This document shows positions 1-9,184 of a stretch of 64,000 nt of DNA, piece by piece (position 1 is the first letter of the stretch; each line of letters opens with the position of its first letter). Below the pieces are notes generated by a model. It searched no databases, was not told where the DNA came from, and was given only the letters and a program-made list of their open reading frames with translations. The DNA is from Micromonospora sp. RP3T (lineage in GTDB: Bacteria; Actinomycetota; Actinomycetes; Mycobacteriales; Micromonosporaceae). Both the position numbers and the translations under genes were made by a program. The stretch is from positions 124,001 through 188,000 of the forward strand of contig NZ_PYPS01000005.1 of the NCBI RefSeq assembly GCF_003027925.1, given 5' to 3'.

Positions 1-1202
1 CCACGGCGGCCAACCCGTCGCACACCTACACCGCGAACGGCCGCTACACCGCCACGCTGACCGTCCGCGACCCGCAGGGCGCCACCGGCACCGCCAGCGT
101 CACGATCACCGTGGGCAACACCGCGCCGACAGTGGTCATCGAGACGCCCGGCAACGGCAAGCTGTTCTCCTTCGGCGACACGGTGCCGTTCCGGATCACC
201 GTCACCGACCCGGAGGACGGCACGATCGACTGCACCAAGGTCAAGATGACCTACGTGCTCGGGCACGACCAGCACGGCCACCAGATCACCTCGGCCACCG
301 GCTGCACCGGCACGATCGCCATCCCGGTCGACGGCGAGCACGACGACGCGGCGAACATCTTCGCCATCTTCGACGCCGAGTACACCGACGCCGGCGGCCT
401 CACCACGCACACCCAGCACACGCTCCAGCCCCGGCACCGGCAGGCCGAGCACTTCAGGACCTCGTCCGGGATCAACACGTTCGACAAGGGCACCGCCGAG
501 GGCGGCAAGACCGTCGGCGACATCAACAACGGCGACTGGATCGCGTTCCAGCCGTACCTGCTCGCCGACGCCACCGGCTTCACCGCCCGGGTCTCCTCGG
601 CCGGCGCGGGCGGCACGCTCCAGGTGCGGGCCGGCTCCGCCACCGGCACCGTGCTCGGCTCGGCCACCGTCCCGGTCACCGGCGCCTGGGACTCGTTCAC
701 CACGGTCACCGGCGCCATCACCAACCCGCCGGCCGGCACCACCACGCTCTACCTCACGTTCGCCGGCGGCACCGGGGCGCTCTACGACCTGGACGCGTTC
801 ACGTTCACCACGTCGAGCGTGCGCACCGGCCCGGTGAAGGGCCTGGCCGGCAAGTGCCTCGACGTGCGCAACGCGGCCACCGCCGACGGCACCCAGATCC
901 AGCTCTACACCTGCAACGGTACCGCCGCGCAGTCCTGGACCGTGACGCCGAACTCGACGGTCAAGGCGTACGGCAAGTGCCTGGACGTCGCCGGTGGCGC
1001 CAGCGCCGACGGCACGAAGATCCAGCTCTACACGTGCAACGGCAGCGGCGCGCAGAACTGGTCGGCGCAGGCCGACGGCACGGTCCGCAACCCGCAGTCC
1101 GGCAAGTGCCTGGACGTGTCCGGCAACAACTCGGCCGACAGCACGCCGGTGCACCTGTGGACCTGCACGGGCGCGGCCAACCAGAAGTGGACGCTGCCGT
1201 GA
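1..1202 (+). CDS. Secreted carbohydrate-binding protein, C-terminal part (PKD-like, CBM6-like, ricin-B lectin)
   Basis: The reading frame is already open at base 3, so the N-terminus lies outside the window; about 400 residues are visible. In order: the end of a PKD-like beta sandwich (closing VTITVGN, about base 110), a second Ig-like segment (NTAPTVVIETPGNG), a CBM6-like sandwich (about 440-810, with GDWIAF and LYDLDAFTF), and a ricin-B lectin of three repeats (824-1199), each carrying a KCLDV motif and most a QxW. Known family: actinobacterial proteins with this tail usually carry a PQQ-type sugar dehydrogenase or ThuA domain in front; which one applies here cannot be seen. It is presumably exported and binds polysaccharide. 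The next gene starts 20 bp downstream and shares the same lectin module, so the two are probably co-transcribed. Confidence 0.85.
   Translation, partial: TAANPSHTYTANGRYTATLTVRDPQGATGTASVTITVGNTAPTVVIETPGNGKLFSFGDTVPFRITVTDPEDGTIDCTKVKMTYVLGHDQHGHQITSATGCTGTIAIPVDGEHDDAANIFAIFDAEYTDAGGLTTHTQHTLQPRHRQAEHFRTSSGINTFDKGTAEGGKTVGDINNGDWIAFQPYLLADATGFTARVSSAGAGGTLQVRAGSATGTVLGSATVPVTGAWDSFTTVTGAITNPPAGTTTLYLTFAGGTGALYDLDAFTFTTSSVRTGPVKGLAGKCLDVRNAATADGTQIQLYTCNGTAAQSWTVTPNSTVKAYGKCLDVAGGASADGTKIQLYTCNGSGAQNWSAQADGTVRNPQSGKCLDVSGNNSADSTPVHLWTCTGAANQKWTLP
824..1202 (+). repeat. Ricin-B module, direct repeat copy 1
   Basis: This 379-bp segment encodes the ricin-B lectin and stop codon of the first gene. 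It is nearly identical at nucleotide level to 2941-3319, which ends the next gene, and the two have equal length. Differences cluster around the linker after the first YTCN motif. Confidence 0.9.
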
Positions 1203-1222
1203 GGTGGGAAGGAAGAACGCCG

Positions 1223-3319
1223 ATGAGACTCCTCCGTATCGCGCTGGTGGCGGTGACCGCCATGGCCGCCACCAGCGTCGCCACCCCGGCGAGCGCCGCC
1301 GACGCCCCGTACGACGTGCTGGTCTTCTCCAAGACCGCCGGCTTCCGGCACGACTCCATCGCGGTCGGCACGCAGACCGTCCGCGACCTGGGCGCGGCGA
1401 ACAACTTCACCGTCACCGCGACCGAGGACGCGGCCCAGTTCACCACCGCCAACCTGGCCCGCTTCGAGGCGGTGATCTTCCTCAACACCACCGGCGACGT
1501 GCTCAACGCGACCCAGCAGGCCGCGTTCGAGTCGTACATCGGCGGTGGCGGCGGGTACGTCGGCGTGCACTCCGCCGCCGACACCGAGTACGACTGGCCG
1601 TTCTACGGCAACCTGGTCGGCGCCTGGTTCGCGTCCCACCCGGCGATCCAGCCGGCCACCGTCAAGGTGGAGGACCGGGCGCACGCCGCCACCGCGCACC
1701 TGCCGCAGCGGTGGAACCGCACCGACGAGTGGTACGACTACCGCACCAACGCGCGCTCCACCGCGCACGTGCTGGCCAGCCTCGACGAGTCCACGTACTC
1801 CGGGGGCTCGATGGGCGGCGACCACCCGCACGCCTGGTGCAAGACGTACAGCGGCGGCCGGTCGTTCTACACCGGCGGCGGGCACACCCAGGCGTCGTAC
1901 GCCGACGCGGCGTTCCGGGCGCACCTGCTCGGCGGCATCCGCTACGCCGCCGGCCGCACGAAGGCCGACTGCCGGCCGGAGACCGGCTACACCGCGCTCT
2001 ACGACGGCGGCACCACCGGCTGGTCCCAGGCCGGGCCGGGCAGCTTCACCAACAGCGACGCCACGCTCACCTCGGTCGGCGGCATGGGTCTCTACTGGTA
2101 CAGCGCGAAGCAGTTCACGAACTACTCGCTCAAGCTGGACTGGCGGCTGGCCGGCGACGACAACTCCGGCGTGTTCGTCGGCTTCCCACCGTCGAGCGAC
2201 CCGAACTCGGCGGTGAACAACGGCTACGAGGTGCAGATCGACCCCACCGACTCGGCGGACAAGACCACCGGGGCGATCTACGGCTTCAAGTCCGCCGACC
2301 TGGCCGCGCGGGACGCGGCGCTGAACCCGGCGGGGGAGTGGAACACCTACGAGATCCTGGTCGAGGGCGAGCGGTTGCAGGTCTTCCTCAACGGCGTGCG
2401 CGTCAACGACTTCACCAACACCGACCCGGTCCGGTCGCTCGCCGGGCACGTCGGCATCCAGAACCACGGCACCGGCGACGACGCGTCGTTCCGCAACATC
2501 CGGATCAAGGAACTGGGTGGCACCCCGCCGCCGGGCGGCACCACCACCGTCCAGGCCGAGGCGTTCAGCTCGGCCAGCGGCGTCAGCGCGTTCGCCAAGG
2601 CCGGCGCCAACGGCGGGCAGACCCTCGGGTACGTCGACCCGGGCGACTGGGCCGCGTACCAGAACCTGGACCTGACCGGCGTGACCTCGCTGCGGGCCCG
2701 GGTGGTCTCCGGCGGGCCCGGCGGCACCATCGGCGTGCGCACCGGCTCGCCGACCGGCCCGCTGCTCGGCCAGGTGGCGGTGCCGAACACCGGGAGCTGG
2801 ACCACGTTCGCCGACGTCACCACCGCGCTGAGCGGGGTGCCGTCAGGAACGCAGACGGTGTACCTGACGTTCACCGGCAGCGGTTCCGGGCTGTTCGACG
2901 TGGACGACTTCACGCTGGTGCGGGGCGGCGGCACGGCCGGCACCGGCCCGGTGAAGGGCCTGGCCGGCAAGTGCCTGGACGTGCGCAACGCGGCCACCGC
3001 CGACGGCACCCAGATCCAGCTCTACACCTGCAACTCCTCCACGGCGCAGACGTGGACGGTGACCCCGAACGGGCCGGTGAAGGCGTTGGGCAAGTGCCTG
3101 GACGTCGCCGGCGGCGGCAGCGCCGACGGCACGAAGATCCAGCTCTACACGTGCAACGGCAGCGGCGCGCAGAACTGGTCGGCGCGGACCGACGGCACGG
3201 TCCGCAACCCGCAGTCCGGCAAGTGTCTGGACGTGTCCGGCAACAACTCGGTCGACGGCACGCCGGTGCACCTGTGGACCTGCACCGGGGCCGCCAACCA
3301 GCGCTGGACCCTGCCGTGA
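1223..3319 (+). CDS. Secreted ThuA-domain protein with DUF1080, CBM6 and ricin-B modules
   Basis: 698 residues. The ATG at 1223 follows a GGAAGGA ribosome site and opens a Sec signal peptide (cleavage near ASA|AD, residue 27). Domains in order: ThuA-like fold (about 30-250; VLVFSKTAGFRHDS, GVHSAADTEYDW), a DUF1080/GH16-like concanavalin sandwich (about 260-430; SGVFVGFP, GYEVQID, GHVGIQNHG), CBM6-like (about 445-570; GDWAAYQNLDL), and a ricin-B lectin to the C-terminus. ThuA-like proteins are linked to trehalose or other disaccharide use, and DUF1080 domains occur in glycan-degrading proteins; no reaction can be assigned here. It follows a related secreted protein and precedes a sugar isomerase/epimerase, which suggests an extracellular sugar-oxidation or uptake locus. 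Confidence 0.88.
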   Translation: MRLLRIALVAVTAMAATSVATPASAADAPYDVLVFSKTAGFRHDSIAVGTQTVRDLGAANNFTVTATEDAAQFTTANLARFEAVIFLNTTGDVLNATQQAAFESYIGGGGGYVGVHSAADTEYDWPFYGNLVGAWFASHPAIQPATVKVEDRAHAATAHLPQRWNRTDEWYDYRTNARSTAHVLASLDESTYSGGSMGGDHPHAWCKTYSGGRSFYTGGGHTQASYADAAFRAHLLGGIRYAAGRTKADCRPETGYTALYDGGTTGWSQAGPGSFTNSDATLTSVGGMGLYWYSAKQFTNYSLKLDWRLAGDDNSGVFVGFPPSSDPNSAVNNGYEVQIDPTDSADKTTGAIYGFKSADLAARDAALNPAGEWNTYEILVEGERLQVFLNGVRVNDFTNTDPVRSLAGHVGIQNHGTGDDASFRNIRIKELGGTPPPGGTTTVQAEAFSSASGVSAFAKAGANGGQTLGYVDPGDWAAYQNLDLTGVTSLRARVVSGGPGGTIGVRTGSPTGPLLGQVAVPNTGSWTTFADVTTALSGVPSGTQTVYLTFTGSGSGLFDVDDFTLVRGGGTAGTGPVKGLAGKCLDVRNAATADGTQIQLYTCNSSTAQTWTVTPNGPVKALGKCLDVAGGGSADGTKIQLYTCNGSGAQNWSARTDGTVRNPQSGKCLDVSGNNSVDGTPVHLWTCTGAANQRWTLP
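2941..3319 (+). repeat. Ricin-B module, direct repeat copy 2
   Basis: Second copy of the 379-bp lectin segment seen at 824-1202. It begins in the same linker sequence (CACCGGCCCGGTGAAGG) and ends at the stop codon. Such close identity between neighbours suggests recent duplication or gene conversion. Confidence 0.9.
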
Positions 3320-3492
3320 GGTAGGCCATAGAGTGGGGACGGCGACCGCGAGGTGGCCGGTGACCCGTCGGGAGGCGCAACCCGTCGGGCGCAGACGCTC
3401 ACGCGTCCACCGGTGCCGGCCGTCGCCGTCCCCCCGGTCGCCCTCGCCCCGGCCCGCAACGGAATCCCCCATCACGACAGGGGAGAACGACA

Positions 3493-4500
3493 ATGGCGCG
3501 ACCCATCACGCTCTTCACCGGCCAGTGGGCCGACCTTCCGTTCGACGAGGTCTGCCGGCTCGCCGCCGAGTGGGGCTACGACGGCCTGGAGATCGCCTGC
3601 TGGGGTGACCACTTCGAGGTCGACAAGGCGCTCGCCGACGACTCGTACGTCGAGCGGAAGCGGGACACGCTCGCCAAGCACAACCTCCAGGTCTTCACCA
3701 TCTCCAACCACCTGGTCGGGCAGGCGGTCTGCGACCACCCGATCGACGAGCGGCACCAGGACATCCTGCCGGCCCGGATCTGGGGCGACGGCGAGCCGGA
3801 AGGGGTGCGCCGCCGCGCCGCCGAGGAGATGAAGGACACCGCGCGGGCCGCGGCGAAGCTCGGCGTACGCACCGTGGTCGGCTTCACCGGCTCGTCCATC
3901 TGGCACACGCTGGCGATGTTCCCGCCGGTGCCGCCCGCCATGATCGAGCGCGGCTACCAGGACTTCGCCGACCGGTGGAACCCGATCCTGGACGTCTTCG
4001 ACGAGGTGGGCGTGCGCTTCGCGCACGAGGTGCACCCCAGCGAGATCGCGTACGACTACTGGACCACGAAGCGCACGCTGGAGGCGATCGGGCACCGGCC
4101 GGCGTTCGGGCTCAACTGGGACCCGTCGCACTTCGTCTGGCAGGAACTGGACCCGGTGAACTTCATCTTCGACTTCGCCGACCGGATCTACCACGTGGAC
4201 TGCAAGGACGCGAAGGTCCGCACCGGCGACGGCCGGCGTGGCCGGCTCGCCTCCCACCTGCCCTGGGCCGACCTGCGGCGCGGCTGGGACTTCGTCTCCA
4301 CGGGCCACGGCGACGTCCCGTGGGAGGACTGCTTCCGGGCGTTGAACGCGATCGGCTACGACGGCCCGATCTCGATCGAGTGGGAGGACGCCGGCATGGA
4401 CCGCCTGGTCGGCGCGCCGGAGGCGCTCCAGTTCGTCCGCCGCCTCGCCTTCGACGCCCCCACCGCCGCCTTCGACGCCGCCTTCAGCAGCCGCGACTGA
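3493..4500 (+). CDS. Sugar phosphate isomerase/epimerase (AP-endonuclease-2-like TIM barrel)
   Basis: 335 residues, starting at ATG with AGGGGAGAA 9 bases upstream. The N-terminus ([32 protein letters not shown]) is typical of xylose-isomerase-like TIM barrels. Likely divalent-metal ligands are visible in [24 protein letters not shown] and SIEWED near the end. The protein has no signal peptide and should act on a ketose, inositol derivative or oxidised sugar in the cytoplasm. It lies 173 bp after the ThuA-domain gene, on the same strand, and may process what the secreted proteins release. Substrate is unknown. A strong hairpin follows the stop. Confidence 0.88.
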   Translation: MARPITLFTGQWADLPFDEVCRLAAEWGYDGLEIACWGDHFEVDKALADDSYVERKRDTLAKHNLQVFTISNHLVGQAVCDHPIDERHQDILPARIWGDGEPEGVRRRAAEEMKDTARAAAKLGVRTVVGFTGSSIWHTLAMFPPVPPAMIERGYQDFADRWNPILDVFDEVGVRFAHEVHPSEIAYDYWTTKRTLEAIGHRPAFGLNWDPSHFVWQELDPVNFIFDFADRIYHVDCKDAKVRTGDGRRGRLASHLPWADLRRGWDFVSTGHGDVPWEDCFRALNAIGYDGPISIEWEDAGMDRLVGAPEALQFVRRLAFDAPTAAFDAAFSSRD

Positions 4501-4511
4501 CCCCTGGGCCC

Positions 4512-4540
4512 GGCCGACGTGCCCCTCCGGCACGTCGGCC
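4512..4540 (+). terminator. Hairpin terminator after the isomerase/epimerase gene
   Basis: Two perfect 12-bp arms (GGCCGACGTGCC and its complement) enclose a 5-base loop, 11 bp after the stop codon. There is no U-run, which is common for actinobacterial terminators. Confidence 0.6.
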
Positions 4541-4581
4541 GCGGCAGCCCGGGGCGCGGCCCCGGGGCATTCCTCGCGGCG

Positions 4582-4802
4582 CCTACGAACTTGATGGCAC
4601 AGACGAGTCGCCAACCGCCACGCCCTACCCGCCCGCCGCCCTGGGCCTACTCGCCCGGCGGTTGCCGTAGCTCCCTGGTCCGGTGGTTGTCGCGGCCCCG
4701 CTGGGGCCGCCGCCGGCCGCCCGGGTCCCGCTGGTCCGGCCGCTGCCGTTGCCCCTGGCCTGCCCTGTCGTCGTGACCCACCTGCGCCATCAAGTTCGTA
4801 GG
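4582..4802. repeat. MITE-like element with about 30-bp terminal inverted repeats
   Basis: The 404-bp gap between 4500 and 4905 holds no convincing gene. It contains a 221-bp block bounded by a perfect 17-bp inverted repeat, CCTACGAACTTGATGGC at 4582-4598 and its complement at 4786-4802. Similarity continues inward (R-CAG, then G-R-GTC-R-C), giving arms of about 30 bp. The 187-bp interior encodes no recognisable protein. I see no clear target-site duplication. It could be a small non-autonomous mobile element or a structured intergenic repeat. Confidence 0.5.
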
Positions 4803-4904
4803 ACGCGAGAGGTAAATGAGCGGCGTCGCACCGCTGTTCGCGCCAGCGGGCCGACGCAGGGAACGGGCTGCTGCAACGAGCCGCTGACGCGGTGGCGCTC
4901 GGGG

Positions 4905-6104
4905 TCAACGGGTGGTGAAGACCTGGTCGCTGATGAGGCGGGCGGCGCCGATCAGGGCGGCGGTGGGGGCGTCGAGGTCGGGCAGGACGATCGGCATGCT
5001 GCCGGTGGCCAGCGGCGTGGAGCGGCGGTAGACCACGCCCCGGATCTCGGCGAGCAGGACCGGCCCGATGCCGGGCGCCGCGCCGCCGATGATGACGATG
5101 GCCGGGTTGACGAAGCTGACCAGCCCGACCAGCACCTGCCCGAGCCGACGGGCGGCGTCCCGGACCAGCGTCTGCGCCGCCGGATCGCCAGCGGTCGCCG
5201 CCGCGGCCACGTCCACCACCGTCAGCGCGCCGGTCGCCGCGAGCCGCTCCGCCAGCACCGTCGAGCGCCCGGCCCGCGCGGCCGTCACCGCCTCCCGGAC
5301 CAGCGCGGCATCCCCGCAGTACGCCTCGACGCAGCCGGTGTTGCCGCAGGCGCAGAGCGGCCCGTCCTCGGTCAGCTGGAGATGCCCGATGTCGCCGGCG
5401 CCGCTTGTCGCGCCCCGGTGGAGCGAGCCGCCGAGCACCAGCCCGCAGCCGATCGCGTCGCCGAGCTTGACGTACAGGAAGTCGTCGAACGGGCGGCCGG
5501 TGCCGGCGTGCGACTCGCCGAGCGCCATCGCGTTCGCGTCGTTGTCGACGTGCACCGGGCAGCCCAGCTCGGCGGCGAGCGTGTCGCGTACCGGGAACCG
5601 GTGCCAGCCGGGCAGCGCGGGCGGGGAGACGGGCGTGCCGTCGCTGACCGCCACCGGCGCGGGCAGCGCCACCCGGACGCCGGTCAGCCGGGTCAGCCCG
5701 GCCTCGGCCCGCAGCTTGCCGAGCAGCTCGACCGTCCGGCCGACCACCGCCTCGGGGCCGAGCCGCACGTCGACCGGCTCATCGATCCGGGTAAGCGGGT
5801 TCAGCTCACCGTCGGTGAGCGCGACCCGCAGCCGGCCGTCGCCGACGAGCACCGCGCCGAAGCGCACCTGCGCGCCCACCCGCAGCAGCGACGAGCGGCG
5901 ACCACCCCGGGACGCGGCCGGCCCGGCGGTCTCCACCAGGCCCTGCGCGGCCAGCCGGTCCGCCTCGGCGGCGAAGCGCGCCCGGGGCAGGCCGAGGACG
6001 TCGACCAGCTCGACCCGGGACCGGGGGCCGTCGTCGCGCAGCAGTCGCAGCAGCCGCGCCTGGTCCGCGGTCTCCGGTCCGACCATCGTCATGTGATCGT
6101 CCAC
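4905..6104 (-). CDS. ROK-family transcriptional regulator (NagC/XylR type)
   Basis: 399 residues from the first ATG; ATGs at 6092 and 6086 are also possible because the first residues (MDDHMTMVGPET) are not conserved in type. Domains: an N-terminal winged helix (about 10-75; ARLLRLLRDDGPRSRVELVDVLGLPRARF read in parts) and a ROK sugar-kinase-like domain. The latter shows HVDNDANAMALGE, the glucose-binding type motif, and the zinc motif CACGNTGCVEAYCG. Such proteins repress sugar-uptake or catabolic genes and are relieved by a sugar or sugar phosphate. A palindrome at 6133-6150 just upstream may be its own operator. No transporter lies beside it, so its target is unknown. Confidence 0.9.
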   Translation of the reverse strand: MDDHMTMVGPETADQARLLRLLRDDGPRSRVELVDVLGLPRARFAAEADRLAAQGLVETAGPAASRGGRRSSLLRVGAQVRFGAVLVGDGRLRVALTDGELNPLTRIDEPVDVRLGPEAVVGRTVELLGKLRAEAGLTRLTGVRVALPAPVAVSDGTPVSPPALPGWHRFPVRDTLAAELGCPVHVDNDANAMALGESHAGTGRPFDDFLYVKLGDAIGCGLVLGGSLHRGATSGAGDIGHLQLTEDGPLCACGNTGCVEAYCGDAALVREAVTAARAGRSTVLAERLAATGALTVVDVAAAATAGDPAAQTLVRDAARRLGQVLVGLVSFVNPAIVIIGGAAPGIGPVLLAEIRGVVYRRSTPLATGSMPIVLPDLDAPTAALIGAARLISDQVFTTR

Positions 6105-6132
6105 CTCCCCACCGGAGAATCTGCCACACCGG

Positions 6133-6150
6133 CGTCACGGCGGCGTGACG
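6133..6150. promoter_or_regulatory. Candidate operator upstream of the ROK gene
   Basis: Perfect inverted repeat CGTCACG-GCGG-CGTGACG, 29 bp before the ROK start codon. Its position suits autoregulation, but the protein-site link is inference. Confidence 0.35.
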
Positions 6151-6171
6151 TGTGGGGGGAGGACACACGGG

Positions 6172-6206
6172 AGCGGGCCGGTCACCCGAGGGTGAGCCGG
6201 CCCGCT
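6172..6206 (-). terminator. Hairpin terminator after the YtxH-like gene
   Basis: Sixteen- to seventeen-base arms (AGCGGGCCGG-TCACCC and complement with one bulge) around a GAG-containing loop, 12 bp beyond the stop of the minus-strand gene at 6218. Confidence 0.6.
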
Positions 6207-6217
6207 GTCCGGGTCTG

Positions 6218-6610
6218 TCAGAGGGTGCTGCTCGTGCCGTTGGGCTTGGTGCTCGTGCCGGTCGTGGTCGAACCGGTCACGCCGGTCGAGCCAGTGCCGG
6301 TGGTGCCGGCCTTGCTGCCCACCGCGGCCGGCGTGCCGGCGAACGGCTTGTCGGCGTCGCTCAGCCCCGGCTTGCTGCCGTTGCCGGTCGAGATCTTCTC
6401 GCCGATCTTGGTCTGGCCGAGCTTGTCCTTGCCCTCGGAGTAGAGCCGGGTCGCCTGAGCCTGCGCGACGCCGGCCGCCTCCTGGACGGTCGGGTGGTCG
6501 AGCACCTTACGCCCGCGGACCACCAACTCCTCGTACTTCTCGCGGCCGGCACGGGCGCCCAGGACGAACCCCGCTGCCAGCCCGCCAAGAAACATGATCT
6601 TTCCGCGCAT
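6218..6610 (-). CDS. YtxH-like small membrane-anchored protein
   Basis: 130 residues. The ATG at 6610 is preferred because AAGGAG lies 7 bases upstream; an upstream extension of the frame is low-quality sequence. Residues 1-22 (MRGKIMFLGGLAAGFVLGARAG) form one membrane helix followed by RAGREKYEEL, the hallmark of YtxH/general-stress proteins. The middle is amphipathic (VAQAQATRLYSEGKDKLGQ) and the last 45 residues are a Gly/Thr/Ser-rich disordered tail. Function is unknown; relatives are linked to envelope stress. It is separated from the ROK gene by a terminator and is probably monocistronic. Confidence 0.75.
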   Translation of the reverse strand: MRGKIMFLGGLAAGFVLGARAGREKYEELVVRGRKVLDHPTVQEAAGVAQAQATRLYSEGKDKLGQTKIGEKISTGNGSKPGLSDADKPFAGTPAAVGSKAGTTGTGSTGVTGSTTTGTSTKPNGTSSTL

Positions 6611-6806
6611 GGCGGCTCCTTCCGTCCCTGAACTCTGTTGGTGGCTAACTACCCATCCTCCTCTCGGCTCATGCCTCCCTGTGCCGAGATGACGATTTAT
6701 CCCGATTCTGCGCCGCCGGCAAACCCCCTGGCGCGTCACCCCCCGATGTCCTGTATTCTTTTCCCGTCGCACGGCGCGGGGAAGATCCGAGCCGAGCGGT
6801 GCACGG

Positions 6807-6879
6807 TCCCCTGTAGCTCAATTGGCAGAGCAGCCGGCTGTTAACCGGCAGGTTATTGGTTCGAGTCCAATCGGGGGAG
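6807..6879 (+). tRNA. tRNA-Asn (GTT)
   Basis: Full cloverleaf: acceptor TCCCCTG pairs with CGGGGGA, anticodon stem GCCGG/CCGGC holds loop CTGTTAA with anticodon GTT (6840-6842), and the T-loop is TTCGAGT. The discriminator base is G, and CCA is not encoded. An intrinsic terminator follows at 6894. Confidence 0.97.
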
Positions 6880-6893
6880 CTTCGCTCTACCGC

Positions 6894-6923
6894 ACGCCCG
6901 TCGGCCACGCCGACGGGCGTTTC
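6894..6923 (+). terminator. Intrinsic terminator after tRNA-Asn
   Basis: Perfect 12-bp stem (ACGCCCGTCGGC and complement), CAC loop, followed by TTTCTC. This is the most canonical terminator in the window. Confidence 0.8.
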
Positions 6924-7048
6924 TCATTGCCGGCTCCCGTGCGGCCGCCCGGTTTCCGCCCGCGAACGCCGTTTCGGGCGGCAGGATGGTCGAGGTCGAC
7001 CTAGACTCCCGCTGCGTCGATTTTTGCGTCGATCCGAGGGTGGTGGAG

Positions 7049-9184
7049 ATGGCCGCAGGACGCAGCCGCTGGACCGCGACGCTGATCGCGGTGGCGGTGG
7101 TGCTCGGCTGGCTGATCGTCGGCGGCGTCGCCGGCCCGTACGCCGGCAAGCTCGGCGACGTCGCCACCAACGACAACGCGTCCTTCCTCCCGGCCGATGC
7201 CGAGGCCACCCGCGCCCAGGACCTCGCCGCCGGCTTCGTCGACCGGGAGACCACCCCGGCCCTGGTCGTCTACGAGCGCACCAGCGGCATCACCGCCGCC
7301 GACCAGCAGCGCATCCAGGCCGACGCGGCCCGCTTCGTCCAGGTGCCCGGCGTGGTCGGCCCGCTGCCACCGCCGGTCGTCAGCCAGGACAAGCAGGCCG
7401 CCCAGGTGATCGTCCCGATCGACAGCGCCGAGGGTGAACAGATTCGCAGCGTGGTCGACCAGCTGCGGGCCATCACCGGCCCGGACCGCGACGGGCTCAC
7501 CGTCGACGTGGCCGGCCCGGCCGGCCTGCTCGGCGACCTGATCGAGGTGTTCTCCGCCATCGACGGGCCACTGCTGCTGGTCACCCTGGTCGTGGTGCTG
7601 ATCATCCTGCTGATCGTCTACCGCAGCCCGGTGCTCTGGGTCTTCCCGCTGCTGGCCGCCGGGATGTCGTACTCGCTGGCCGCCGTCGTCGTCTACCAGC
7701 TCGCCAAGCACGACGTGGTGAAGCTCAACGGGCAGGCGCAGGGCATCCTCACCGTGCTCGTCTTCGGCGCCGGCACCGACTACGCGCTGCTGCTCATCGC
7801 CCGCTACCGGGAGGAACTGCACCGGCACGAACGCCCCTGGGACGCGATGAAGGCCGCCTGGAAGGGCGCCGCCCCGGCCATCATCGCCTCCGGCGCCACC
7901 GTCATCGTCAGCCTGCTCTGCCTGCTGCTGTCCAGCCTCAACTCCAACCGGGCGCTCGGCCCGGTCAGCGCCGTCGGCATCGCCGCCACGCTGCTGGTGA
8001 TGCTGACGTTCCTGCCCGCCCTGCTGGTGCTCGGCGGCCGGTGGGCGTTCTGGCCCCGGCGACCCCGGCACGACGACGCCGACCCGCGTACCGAGCACGG
8101 CCTCTGGGGGCGGATCGCCGGCTTCGTGGCGCGCCGCGCGCGTACCGTCTGGATCGTCACCGCCGTGGTGCTGGCGGCCCTCGCGATCGGGGTGACCCAG
8201 CTCGGCGCCACCACGCTCGGCCAGACACAGCTCTTCACCCAGCGCACCGACTCGGTGGCCGGCCAGGAGGTCATCGACAGGCACTTCCCGGCCGGCACCG
8301 GCAGCCCGGCCACCATCTTCACCGAGCAGGCCGCCGCGCAGCGGGTCGCCCAGGTGGCCCAGGGCGTCAAGGGCGTCGCCTCCGTGCTGCCGCTCGGCCA
8401 GCAGGGCCAGAACGCGCCACCCGACCCGAATGCGCCGCCGAAGGTGGTCGACGGCCGGGTGCAGCTCAACGTGACGCTCGCCGACCCGCCCGACAGCAAC
8501 GGCGCCGAACAGACCATCCGGGACCTGCGCGAGGCCGTGCACGCGGTGCCCGGGGCGGACGCCGTGGTCGGCGGGTTCACCGCCATCAACGTGGACACCG
8601 CCGACGCGTCCGTCCGCGACCGCAACGTGATCATCCCGGTGGTGCTGCTGGTCATCGCGATCATCCTGGCGCTGCTGCTGCGCGCCCTGGTCGCCCCGGT
8701 GCTGCTGATCGCCACCGTGGTGCTGTCGTTCCTGGCCACGCTCGGCCTCTGCGCGCTGCTGTTCACGTACGTCTTCGACTTCCCCGGCGTCGACCAGTCC
8801 TTCCCGCTGTTCGCGTTCGTGTTCCTGGTCGCGCTCGGCATCGACTACAACATCTTCCTGATGAGCCGCGTCCGCGAGGAGTCGGTGCGGCGCGGCACCC
8901 GCGCCGGGGTGCTGGCCGGCCTGGCGGTCACCGGTGGCGTCATCACCTCCGCCGGCATCGTGCTCGCCGCCACGTTCTCCGCGCTCGCCGTGCTGCCGCT
9001 CGTCGTGCTGGTGGAGCTGGGCGTGGCGGTCGCCGTCGGGGTGCTGCTCGACACCATCGTGGTCCGCTCGCTGCTGGTGCCCGCGCTCGCGTACGACATC
9101 GGGCCGAAGGTGTGGTGGCCCAGCCGGCTGTCCCGGTCGCACCGCGACGGCGACCGGGCCGGAGCGGGGGTGGACCGTGCCTGA
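7049..9184 (+). CDS. MMPL/RND-family transporter
   Basis: 711 residues. I choose ATG 7049 (MAAGRSRWTATLIAVAVV), which starts directly with the first membrane helix; the frame extends upstream without a better signal. The layout is the duplicated MMPL plan: helix 1, an extracytoplasmic domain, a helix bundle (about 180-350; GTDYALLLIARYREEL), helix 7, a second extracytoplasmic domain, and a second bundle (about 530-690; GIDYNIFLMSRVREE). The paired GTDYAL and GIDYNIF motifs carry the proton-relay Asp-Tyr residues of MmpL proteins. It probably exports a lipid or hydrophobic compound using the proton gradient. It overlaps the next gene by 8 bp, so the oxidoreductase there is translationally coupled. 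Confidence 0.92.
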   Translation: MAAGRSRWTATLIAVAVVLGWLIVGGVAGPYAGKLGDVATNDNASFLPADAEATRAQDLAAGFVDRETTPALVVYERTSGITAADQQRIQADAARFVQVPGVVGPLPPPVVSQDKQAAQVIVPIDSAEGEQIRSVVDQLRAITGPDRDGLTVDVAGPAGLLGDLIEVFSAIDGPLLLVTLVVVLIILLIVYRSPVLWVFPLLAAGMSYSLAAVVVYQLAKHDVVKLNGQAQGILTVLVFGAGTDYALLLIARYREELHRHERPWDAMKAAWKGAAPAIIASGATVIVSLLCLLLSSLNSNRALGPVSAVGIAATLLVMLTFLPALLVLGGRWAFWPRRPRHDDADPRTEHGLWGRIAGFVARRARTVWIVTAVVLAALAIGVTQLGATTLGQTQLFTQRTDSVAGQEVIDRHFPAGTGSPATIFTEQAAAQRVAQVAQGVKGVASVLPLGQQGQNAPPDPNAPPKVVDGRVQLNVTLADPPDSNGAEQTIRDLREAVHAVPGADAVVGGFTAINVDTADASVRDRNVIIPVVLLVIAIILALLLRALVAPVLLIATVVLSFLATLGLCALLFTYVFDFPGVDQSFPLFAFVFLVALGIDYNIFLMSRVREESVRRGTRAGVLAGLAVTGGVITSAGIVLAATFSALAVLPLVVLVELGVAVAVGVLLDTIVVRSLLVPALAYDIGPKVWWPSRLSRSHRDGDRAGAGVDRA

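Noticed and set aside
994..3324. Long second-frame reading frame (776 codons) over the ThuA-domain gene
   Set aside because: Arg/Pro/Ala-rich shadow frame caused by high GC; the +1223 frame has a signal peptide, domains and a ribosome site.
4683..6443. Long plus-strand frame across the ROK gene
   Set aside because: Antisense to a clear ROK protein, low-complexity, no ribosome site.
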